Assembly (NCBI GenBank): GCA_003159055.1
Contig: PMLH01000304.1
Location: 1 to 5,335 of the forward strand
Direction of reading: 5' to 3'
DNA length: 5,335 bases
Source: Myxococcales bacterium
Lineage (GTDB): Bacteria > Myxococcota > Polyangia > Fen-1088
This document shows positions 1 through 5,316 of the stretch, in pieces; position 1 is the stretch's first letter; each line of letters starts with the position of its first letter. A program made the translations under genes and the position numbers. The notes beneath the pieces are model-generated. The model did no database searches, was not told where the DNA came from, and saw only the letters and a program-made list of their open reading frames with translations.

Positions 1-44
1 CTCCGCCCGCCACGCGACGCGGAGCGGTTACCGCGACAGGGCTC

Positions 45-1022
45 CTAGCTCTTGTCCGGCTCGTCGTCCCGGTCGTCGCAGTGCTCGTCGCTGCTGATGT
101 CCTCAAGTTCTGACGATGGGCTCTGCTGGGGCTGCGGCGTCGGCGTCACCGGCGCGCCCGTTGGGCTCGCAAGCAGACGCACCTCGGAAGCCGCAAACGT
201 CATGGGCGGCCGTTCCAAGAACGAAACCCGCACGCGTCCGCCAAGCACGTCGAGGTCATCGACGCGGCCGATACCTTCGGGCGTCTCGACTTTCTTCCCG
301 GGCTTCGGCAACCCCTTCGACAGCTCGACGTACAAATCGTCTTCGTAGACCAGGCAGCACTTGAGCCGCCCGCACTGCCCCGCGATCTTCGTCGGGTTTA
401 AGACCAAACGCTGGTGCTTTGCCATCTTGATCGACACCGGCGCAAAGTGCGAAAGGTGGGTCGAGCAACACAACTCGCGCCCGCACGAGCCGATGCCACC
501 CGTCAGCCTCGATTCGTCGCGCACGCCAACCTGGCGCATTTCCACCCGTGCGTGCAGGTGGGCCGCCAGATCGCGAACCAAAGCGCGAAAATCGACCCGC
601 TGCTCGCAGGAAAAGAAGAGCGTGGCCCGGTCGGCTCCCAGCCCGATTTCGGCGCGGAACAACTTGATGGGCAGACCCAATGCCCGCGCGCGCTGGCGAG
701 CGAAGCTCAAAGCGTCCTGCTGGCGCTTGTGCTCCTGCTCGGCCCGAGCCACATCGCGCGGCTCGGCCTTTCGAATCACGCGTCCCCGGTCGCCCTTGCT
801 TTCGCGCACGCTGGGCGGAATCGTCACCATGGCCAGCGCGGTTCCGCGTCGGTCGTCGACCACCACTTGATCACCCTGGCGCAAGGCCAGCGGCCCGCAA
901 TCGCAATCCAGCGTTCGCCCGTTTCGCACGAGGCGCACCCGCGCGATGTTGCGGGCCTCCGGCCGCGCAGTGCCTTGCGAGCGTTCGCGGGCTATCTCGG
1001 ACGGGCTGCTGTCTTCGCTCAT
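45..1022 (-). CDS. ricT: RicT/YaaT-like PSP1-family protein (RNA maturation/iron-sulfur cofactor)
   Basis: This 325-residue protein belongs to the PSP1/YaaT (RicT) family. In Bacillus the RicA-RicF-RicT complex binds [4Fe-4S] clusters and assists RNase Y in processing mRNAs; whether this organism has the partner proteins cannot be seen here. The sequence shows the PSP1 C-terminal homology region at about residues 85-172, including CEQRVDFRALVRDL and RVEMRQVGVRDE. It is followed by the family's two cysteine motifs, GSCGRELCC (C180, C185, C186) and GQCGRLKCC (C217, C222, C223). Two further cysteines, C40 and C42, lie near the N terminus. The last 25 residues are acidic and disordered-looking, after a Pro/Gln-rich stretch. 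The open frame continues upstream to 1652, but the ATG at 1022 is chosen because it overlaps the holB stop as ATGA and because conserved sequence begins only after it. The holB-ricT order matches B. subtilis holB-yaaT. The family call is secure; the exact role here is inferred. Confidence 0.93.
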   Translation of the reverse strand: MSEDSSPSEIARERSQGTARPEARNIARVRLVRNGRTLDCDCGPLALRQGDQVVVDDRRGTALAMVTIPPSVRESKGDRGRVIRKAEPRDVARAEQEHKRQQDALSFARQRARALGLPIKLFRAEIGLGADRATLFFSCEQRVDFRALVRDLAAHLHARVEMRQVGVRDESRLTGGIGSCGRELCCSTHLSHFAPVSIKMAKHQRLVLNPTKIAGQCGRLKCCLVYEDDLYVELSKGLPKPGKKVETPEGIGRVDDLDVLGGRVRVSFLERPPMTFAASEVRLLASPTGAPVTPTPQPQQSPSSELEDISSDEHCDDRDDEPDKS

Positions 1023-2026
1023 GCAAGGCCCATTTCGAGGGTTCGCAGATCCATCAACATTTTTTCGAGTGCGGTCACGGGGTTCACATTGGACGACAGC
1101 GCAGCCGATGCTTCCACCACTGCGCCGAGGGCTGACCGTATTGTACGCAAATCGTGGTCTTTGCGCGCGCGTGTTGCGAGGTTTTGCAGATCCTTGTCGC
1201 GGTCGCGCAGAAGTGCCATGTCGTCCGCGCCGGCCGAAGTCACAAGAGCATCGCGGTAGAGCCGCGCAAGCAGCGCCAGCGCCTCGGGCAAATCCTGGCG
1301 ACTTTCTTTGTCGGAAAACTCGGCGGCGGCGTCGAAGATGGGCGAGGCGCCCCTGCCCGCGGCCGCCTTGCGAAGGTTGTTCACCGTGACCCACAAATCC
1401 GATTCTGCCTCGGTTTCCAGGATCTGCAGAAGGCGACCGGCCTGGCCGGCCGCCAGCGCCACCGCGGTTTCCGCCTGCGCGGGCGAAGCGCCACGCCGCA
1501 CGGCGATTTCGGTAAGCGCCGCGGTGGACAGGGCCACGAAGCGAACCCGCTGGGTGCGCGAACGGATCGTCGGCAGCAGCCGATCCGGCGCCGAGGTCAC
1601 GAGAATCAAGTGATTGCCGCGGAAGGGTTCTTCCAGGGTCTTGAGCAGACAATTCGCCGAGCTTGGATTCAGGCGATCGGCCTGGTCGAGAATCACCAAG
1701 CGCACAGGCGCCTCGTGCGGGCGGGTCGAGGCGATGGCCACGATTTCCCGTGCTTGGTCGATGATGTATTGCTGGCTAGCCGGCGCAAATGAAAGCACGT
1801 CGGGGTGCTGGCCGGTGGCGATGCGATGACAGGTATCGCAACGCCCGCAGCCCTCGCCTGGCGCTTCCGGGCAGCACAACGCAAACGCCAACCCGAGCGC
1901 AGCCGATCGCTTCCCCACGCTCTCGGGACCGTCGAAAACACAAGCATGGGACAGCCGCGAAGACGCGACCGCGCGCGACAGAAGCGCGACCGCGTGATCT
2001 TGGCCGACGATCTCGCGAAGAAGCAT
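1019..2026 (-). CDS. holB: DNA polymerase III delta' subunit (clamp loader)
   Basis: This 335-residue protein, close to the 334 of E. coli delta', is the stator subunit of the clamp loader that opens the beta sliding clamp in the replisome. The N terminus LLREIVGQDHAVALL is the typical start of a delta'/gamma AAA+ module. A P-loop-like GPESVGKRS lies at residues 33-41. The zinc module has cysteines C51, C60, C63 and C66 (C-x8-C-x2-C-x2-C). The Walker B region reads VILDQADRLN (111-120) followed by LLKTLEEP. The sensor/arginine region reads IRSRT (154-158), so the usual SRC motif is SRT. The Gln in place of the Walker B Glu suggests an ATPase-inactive subunit, as expected for delta'. The ATG at 2026 was chosen because homology starts immediately after it; the frame stays open upstream to 2506, but that part only mirrors pspA and the repeat block. 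No clear Shine-Dalgarno sequence precedes it. Its TGA overlaps the ricT ATG, implying translational coupling. Confidence 0.94.
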   Translation of the reverse strand: MLLREIVGQDHAVALLSRAVASSRLSHACVFDGPESVGKRSAALGLAFALCCPEAPGEGCGRCDTCHRIATGQHPDVLSFAPASQQYIIDQAREIVAIASTRPHEAPVRLVILDQADRLNPSSANCLLKTLEEPFRGNHLILVTSAPDRLLPTIRSRTQRVRFVALSTAALTEIAVRRGASPAQAETAVALAAGQAGRLLQILETEAESDLWVTVNNLRKAAAGRGASPIFDAAAEFSDKESRQDLPEALALLARLYRDALVTSAGADDMALLRDRDKDLQNLATRARKDHDLRTIRSALGAVVEASAALSSNVNPVTALEKMLMDLRTLEMGLA

Positions 2027-2080
2027 CCCGGCCAGGCTAACAAAATCCAAGCGCCGACGCCGCGAAAATCCGGGACCGGT

Positions 2081-2129
2081 GGCCGGTTCCGGAGCCGGTT
2101 CCGGTTCCGGCCGCGGTTGCCGGTTCCGG
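2081..2129. repeat. Short GC-rich direct-repeat block (NNCCGG hexamers)
   Basis: The divergent holB/pspA intergenic region (2027-2173) carries a run of six-base units ending in CCGG, mostly TTCCGG. The 11-mer GCCGGTTCCGG occurs exactly three times, at 2082-2092, 2094-2104 and 2119-2129. An extra GGTTCCGG lies at 2103-2110 and another at 2152-2159, just before the pspA start. The array is imperfect, with CCGCGG and TTGCCGG variants. It could be an expanded simple repeat, a protein-binding array or neutral slippage. Similar sequence reappears downstream of pspA. The repeat is directly seen; any function is unknown. Confidence 0.75.
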
Positions 2130-2173
2130 TGTCGACGCCTAGCCAAGGGCGGGTTCCGGGATAGACTCCCCGC

Positions 2174-2830
2174 ATGAGCATCCTCGACCGCCTCTCGACC
2201 CTCGTGAAATCGAACCTCAACGATCTCATCGACAAGATGCAGGATCCCGGGAAGGAGATCGATCAACTCGTCCTGGACATGGAGGATTCCATCCGGCAGG
2301 CGCGCGCCGAGGTGGCGGCGTCGATGGCGGGGGAGAAGCGGCTGACCAAACAAGCCGAGGACCTGACGGCCGAAGCGAAGTCTTGGGAAGACCATGCCGC
2401 GCGTGCTGTGCAGACGGGCGATGACGCCATGGCCAAAGAGGCCCTGCGACGAAAGGCGCAGAAGGAAGCCGACCGGCTGGAGATCGAGAAGGCCGCCGCT
2501 GAACAAAAGGTCGAGGTGGAGAAGCTGGTGACTGGACTGCGCGCGCTGGAATTGCGAGTCAAGGACGTCAAGTTGCGCCAGGGCACCCTGCGCGAGAAGG
2601 CCCGCGCGGCCAAAGGGCGGAGCCCGTTGTCGGACGGCACCTCGGCGTTTGCGGATTTCGAACGCATGTCGGGAAAGATCGACACGCTCGAAGCAGAAGC
2701 CGGACTTTCCGACGAGCTTGCAGGTCGAACCGCCGAAAAGCTCGCCAGCGAACGCAAACTGGAACAGCTCGACGAAGACAAGTCCCTAGACGATGCCCTC
2801 GCCGCCTTGAAGAAGAAGCTCTCGGGCTAA
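2174..2830 (+). CDS. pspA: PspA/IM30 (Vipp1) family membrane-stress protein
   Basis: This 218-residue protein is a PspA/IM30-family, ESCRT-III-like peripheral membrane protein, similar in length to E. coli PspA (222 residues). Family members assemble into rings or rods on the inner face of the cytoplasmic membrane and limit leakage during envelope stress. The N terminus SILDRLSTLVKSNLNDLIDK is the typical amphipathic helix, followed by DPGKEIDQLVLDMEDSIRQAR (24-44), the family signature. Residues about 45-150 are an almost continuous Lys/Glu/Ala-rich coiled coil. FERMSGKIDTLEAEAGL (162-178) and the C-terminal DDALAALKKKL are also typical. There is no added C-terminal membrane or Vipp1-type tail. 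The ATG at 2174 gives the expected N terminus, but no Shine-Dalgarno is seen; a TAGACT (2162-2167) lies 6 bases upstream, which could be a -10 for a near-leaderless transcript. No pspF, pspB or pspC is adjacent, so the gene stands alone. It is divergent from holB and convergent with sctJ. Confidence 0.92.
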   Translation: MSILDRLSTLVKSNLNDLIDKMQDPGKEIDQLVLDMEDSIRQARAEVAASMAGEKRLTKQAEDLTAEAKSWEDHAARAVQTGDDAMAKEALRRKAQKEADRLEIEKAAAEQKVEVEKLVTGLRALELRVKDVKLRQGTLREKARAAKGRSPLSDGTSAFADFERMSGKIDTLEAEAGLSDELAGRTAEKLASERKLEQLDEDKSLDDALAALKKKLSG

Positions 2831-2835
2831 GCAGA

Positions 2836-2884
2836 CCGGAGCCGAGGGACCGGAGCCGGCGGCCGGATCCGGACTCGGCTCCGG
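2836..2884. repeat. CCGG-rich inverted repeat between convergent pspA and sctJ
   Basis: The 64-base convergent gap 2831-2894 is filled with CCGG-rich sequence. CCGGAGCCGAG at 2836-2846 is perfectly matched by CTCGGCTCCGG at 2874-2884, giving an 11-base-pair stem with a 27-base loop. The loop itself is rich in GCCGG/CCGG self-complementary pieces, including GGATCC. No T-run follows on either strand, so it is not a canonical intrinsic terminator. Its position just after both stop codons would suit a bidirectional transcription end or mRNA-stabilising hairpin. The inverted repeat is seen; the role is inferred. Confidence 0.6.
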
Positions 2885-2894
2885 CTGCCAGTTC

Positions 2895-3638
2895 CTAAGA
2901 ACTCTTGCCCTGGGTCGCCAGTCGCCTGGCCATCACCAGAACGAGAACCGCGAGCAGACCGAGCAAGGCACAGCCAATCGCCACCACCGCGACCAGGATG
3001 GTTCGGCTGCCGGCGGTCATTCGCAATGGCCCGAGCGCGACCACTCCAGCGGTCTCGGTCGGCGTCTCTGCGGCTCTTGTGAACACCACCCCGACGGCAG
3101 CGGGCTCAAGCCCTGGCACGCTGCCTGAGACCAGCTTTCGCACCTCCGATTCTGAGATCGGCGGTGCGCGGTCGGCCCGAGTCTTGATCAGGACCGCCGC
3201 CTGGGCCGCCACGCGAGGCTTGCCATCCATGGCCAGCGGGTCGGGCTCTGGCAGGACCAGATGAACCCGCGCGCTTGCGACGCCTTCCACCGTTTCCAGG
3301 GTCTTTGCAATTTCGCCGGATAGCGCCTCGACGTATTTTGCGCGCTCCTCGGTCGGCGTGGGCAGCAGGCTCGTCTGTTTGTAAACCTCGCCAAAACCGG
3401 CGCGCCGACCACGCGGCAACCCCAGCGAATGCAGAAGCTCCATCGAGCGCACCACGTCCGCCTTGGCCACCGAGACAACGAACCCGTCGCCATTGCTGTC
3501 GTCGCGATTCTTGCTGGCCGCGATTCCCGCACGTTCAAGCGCGGTCACGACGTCATTGGCCGCTGGTTCGTCGAGGCCATGCTCGATCGCTGCCGAGCAG
3601 CCGAGCAGGAGGACCACCGCAATCCACAGACAACGCAT
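2895..3638 (-). CDS. sctJ: Type III secretion inner-membrane ring lipoprotein SctJ (YscJ/PrgK family)
   Basis: This 247-residue protein has the full SctJ/YscJ/PrgK architecture and length (YscJ is about 244). SctJ forms the periplasmic lipoprotein ring on the inner membrane at the base of the injectisome and is related to the flagellar MS-ring protein FliF. A short lipoprotein signal ends at the lipobox LLGC, with C14 as the predicted lipidated residue. The ring-building motif domain covers about residues 20-190: EPAANDVVTALERAGIAA, the GLPRG loop (73-77), LLPTPTEERAKYVEAL, then GVASARVHLVLPEPDP (119-134). A second region, SESEVRKLVSGSVPGL, precedes a linker and one hydrophobic transmembrane segment at about 213-236, followed by a short basic tail. 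The start ATG has AGGG (complement of 3646-3649) seven bases upstream. The gene lies 68 bases after the sigma factor gene on the same strand. No other secretion gene is visible in the window. FliF is excluded by the short length, lipobox and single C-terminal transmembrane segment. Confidence 0.93.
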   Translation of the reverse strand: MRCLWIAVVLLLGCSAAIEHGLDEPAANDVVTALERAGIAASKNRDDSNGDGFVVSVAKADVVRSMELLHSLGLPRGRRAGFGEVYKQTSLLPTPTEERAKYVEALSGEIAKTLETVEGVASARVHLVLPEPDPLAMDGKPRVAAQAAVLIKTRADRAPPISESEVRKLVSGSVPGLEPAAVGVVFTRAAETPTETAGVVALGPLRMTAGSRTILVAVVAIGCALLGLLAVLVLVMARRLATQGKSS

Positions 3639-3706
3639 GTCGCGACCCTATCACCAAAACGACCGTCCGATAGCGGCGTTGCCCTTGGCAGGCACGGCCG
3701 GCAAGG

Positions 3707-4420
3707 CTACTCGGCCGAGCAGGACGGCTCCCCCGCGAGCGCTTCCCGCAGATGGCCTACCGCGCGGGCGTGGAGCCGACTGGCCCAGGACTTGGACAGC
3801 CCGAGTTTCGCGCCTGCGGAATCCAAGCTCATGTCCGCGAAGTAGTAGAGCTCCATCAGGCGGCGCTCTTGCTTGGGCAATTTGCCGAGCGCCTCGCGCA
3901 GCCGCTCGCGGTCCTGCAGAGCCTCGACCTGTTCATCGGGCGCCTTGAACCTCTCGTCGGGCACGTCGCGCGCGGCCTCGATGGAGGCGATATGCACTGC
4001 TGCGACCCCGCCCAAGATCTCGGCGATGTCTTCGAGCAACTGCCCCTTGTCGGGGCCCGCCGATGGTGGGCGCGATGACGGCTGTGCCGCCCGCTCCGCA
4101 GCCTCGCGCTCGGCGACGTTGGCCAGGTACGCGTTTTCGCGCTCCTCGGCCCGAAAACGCGCGTAGTTCGCACGTGAGTACCACGCCATGGTGCGCATGC
4201 CGTCGAACATCGCGCCGCGAATGCGGTAGTAGGCGAAGGTGCTGAACGCGGTCCCCTGTTTCGGGTCGTACTTCTTGGCCGCCTCGAGCAGCCCCTGCGT
4301 GCCATAGCCCACCAGGTCGCCGGGCTCCATGGTCTTGCCGAGGCGCCGGTGCAGCTTGCTGGCAATCGAGTGCACGAGGTGCAGATGCTGCTCGACGAGC
4401 CGGTCCCGATCAGCCGCCAT
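3707..4420 (-). CDS. FliA/WhiG-type (sigma-28-like) RNA polymerase sigma factor
   Basis: This 237-residue protein is a group 3 sigma-70-family factor resembling FliA/WhiG/RpoF, which direct RNA polymerase to flagellar, sporulation or secretion promoters. Region 2 (about residues 8-85) contains DLVGYGTQGLLEAAKKYDP and FSTFAYYRIRGAMFDGMR (59-76), characteristic of the FliA branch. Region 3 is separated by a charged stretch and an Ala/Pro/Ser-rich insert at about 108-122. Region 4 (about 170-228) carries LPKQERRLMELYYF and the helix-turn-helix MSLDSAGAKLGLSKSWASRLHARA. The ATG at 4420 is favoured because region 2 starts soon after it and a promoter-like sequence ends just upstream. A GTG at 4519 in the same frame would add 33 residues with a CxxC-x10-CxxC pattern. 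No anti-sigma (FlgM-like) gene is seen. The next gene on this strand is sctJ, so control of secretion genes is a reasonable inference. The specific regulon is unknown. Confidence 0.9.
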   Translation of the reverse strand: MAADRDRLVEQHLHLVHSIASKLHRRLGKTMEPGDLVGYGTQGLLEAAKKYDPKQGTAFSTFAYYRIRGAMFDGMRTMAWYSRANYARFRAEERENAYLANVAEREAAERAAQPSSRPPSAGPDKGQLLEDIAEILGGVAAVHIASIEAARDVPDERFKAPDEQVEALQDRERLREALGKLPKQERRLMELYYFADMSLDSAGAKLGLSKSWASRLHARAVGHLREALAGEPSCSAE

Positions 4421-4429
4421 GACCGGCAG

Positions 4430-4459
4430 ACTAGAGCAAGCTGGGCATGGTCGAGTCAA
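4430..4459 (-). promoter_or_regulatory. Sigma-70-like promoter for the sigma factor gene
   Basis: On the minus strand TTGACT (complement of 4454-4459) matches the -35 consensus at five of six positions. After an 18-base spacer, TCTAGT (complement of 4430-4435) matches the -10 consensus at four of six. Transcription would begin about 7 bases further, near 4423, only a few bases before the ATG at 4420. This would give a leaderless or nearly leaderless mRNA and fits the absence of a Shine-Dalgarno sequence. It also argues against the GTG start at 4519, which lies upstream of the promoter. This is a match by eye only. Confidence 0.45.
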
Positions 4460-4524
4460 GCCGGTCGTTGCGGCTTTGCAGCCAACGCACCGCTTGAAGG
4501 CAGGGGACAATTCCTTCACTATGC

Positions 4525-5316
4525 GTGCAAATGGCGGATCTCATCTGTTCCTTGCTCCTTTCGGCATTCGTGATTCTCGTCGCGGTCACCTGGGGCGTGT
4601 TCGCGATTCTGCCCTCGCGGGCCCGCAACAGGCGCCTCGACGGACACGGGGGCGTCATGCTCGGCCGCGGAATCATGGAAGTGGCCTACAAGCTCTTCAC
4701 TCCACTGGTCAACGTGCTGTGCAAGCTCCACGTCACGCCGAACATGGTCACCGCCTTCTCCCTGGTGCCGGCGTTGGTTTCCGCGATTCTTATCGCCCAG
4801 GGCCATTTCGGCATGGGGGCTCTGCTTGCGACCGGTTCCGGATTCTGTGACATGGTCGATGGCATGCTGGCCCGCCGCTACAACAGCATGTCGGACGTGG
4901 GCGAGCTGTTCGACGCTGCGGTCGATCGCTACGTCGAGTACCTGCTCTTGGCGGGTCTGGCCGTGTATTTCCGCCACAGCCCGGTGGCCACCGTCATCTG
5001 CCTTGGCGCCATTTTGGGCTCGTTCATGGTCAGCTACACCACGGCGAAGGCCGAGGCCCTGGGCGTCGCGCCGCCCAAAGGGGCCATGCGCAGAGCCGAG
5101 CGCGCCGTGTACGTGCTCGTCGGCTGCACCTTCGTCCCGCTGTGGGAGCTGGTCCTGCCGGGCGAGCACGTCTTCGCAACCGTCTCGTACGGCCGCGAGC
5201 TGCCGGTGGAGATTACGCTTTTCATCGTCGGCGTCGTGGCCAACGTTTCAGCCGTCCGGCGCATGCTTCGTATCGCCGAGCTGATTCGCGCGAAGAAGGC
5301 AGCGGAAAGTTTGTGA
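4525..5316 (+). CDS. CDP-alcohol phosphatidyltransferase family membrane enzyme
   Basis: Enzymes of this family transfer a phosphatidyl group from CDP-diacylglycerol, or a related CDP-alcohol, to an alcohol such as glycerol phosphate, inositol phosphate or serine, in the inner membrane. The complete catalytic signature D-x2-DG-x2-AR-x8-G-x3-D-x3-D is present: D109, D112-G113, A116-R117, G126, D130 and D134, counted from the GTG. The preceding HVTPNMVT is the usual substrate-lobe entry. Several hydrophobic helices follow. An extra N-terminal transmembrane segment (about 4-29) and a basic stretch RARNRR precede the core. The start is uncertain: GTG 4525, ATG 4531 (third codon) or ATG 4657, which would still leave the core intact. 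AGGGGA at 4502-4507 is rather far from all of them. The N-terminal segment looks genuinely coding: coherent hydrophobicity and GC-rich third positions. The acceptor alcohol cannot be told, so pgsA, pssA or a phosphatidylinositol-phosphate synthase are all possible. Its TGA overlaps the next ATG. Confidence 0.9.
   Translation: MQMADLICSLLLSAFVILVAVTWGVFAILPSRARNRRLDGHGGVMLGRGIMEVAYKLFTPLVNVLCKLHVTPNMVTAFSLVPALVSAILIAQGHFGMGALLATGSGFCDMVDGMLARRYNSMSDVGELFDAAVDRYVEYLLLAGLAVYFRHSPVATVICLGAILGSFMVSYTTAKAEALGVAPPKGAMRRAERAVYVLVGCTFVPLWELVLPGEHVFATVSYGRELPVEITLFIVGVVANVSAVRRMLRIAELIRAKKAAESL

Noticed and set aside
1..34. Small inverted repeats (CTCCGC at 1-6 with GCGGAG at 19-24; GCGGTTACCGC at 24-34) downstream of ricT.
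   Set aside because: The stems are only 5-6 bases in GC-rich sequence with no T-run, so a terminator cannot be supported. A GTG on the minus strand near position 13 is too close to the edge to call a gene.
414..1259. A 281-codon open frame on the plus strand, antisense to ricT and holB.
   Set aside because: It is Arg/Ala/His-rich, has no recognised motif, and lies opposite two genes with strong family signatures. Long antisense frames are expected at this GC content.
1023..1652. The ricT frame stays open for 210 codons upstream of its ATG, giving a potential 535-residue protein.
   Set aside because: This part overlaps holB in another frame, is Arg/Gly-rich with no recognisable domain, and the ATGA overlap marks the real start. 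It is a high-GC shadow.
2067..2130. Repeat block considered as a CRISPR array or a sigma-54 psp promoter.
   Set aside because: The units are about six bases with no unique spacers, and no convincing TGGCAC-N5-TTGC element was found.
2027..2506. An upstream extension of the holB frame through the repeat block and antisense to pspA.
   Set aside because: The stretch encodes Arg/Pro/Glu-rich sequence from the repeats and the reverse of pspA. Delta' homology begins exactly at the ATG at 2026.
3639..3706. A possible sigma-28-type promoter between the sigma gene and sctJ (GCCGCTAT resembling the -10 GCCGATAA on the minus strand).
   Set aside because: No TAAA-like -35 lies at the expected spacing and the -10 match is partial, so self-activation of sctJ by this sigma factor is not supported by sequence.
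4329..4850. A 173-codon plus-strand open frame across the divergent promoter region, with an ATG at 4521 13 bases after AGGGGA.
   Set aside because: It is out of frame with the phosphatidyltransferase catalytic motif, Arg/His-rich and without any domain. The spacing to AGGGGA is too long to be convincing.
4519..5169. A 216-codon minus-strand open frame antisense to the phosphatidyltransferase.
   Set aside because: Its composition is His/Gln/Asp-rich, typical of the reverse of a membrane protein gene, with no motif.
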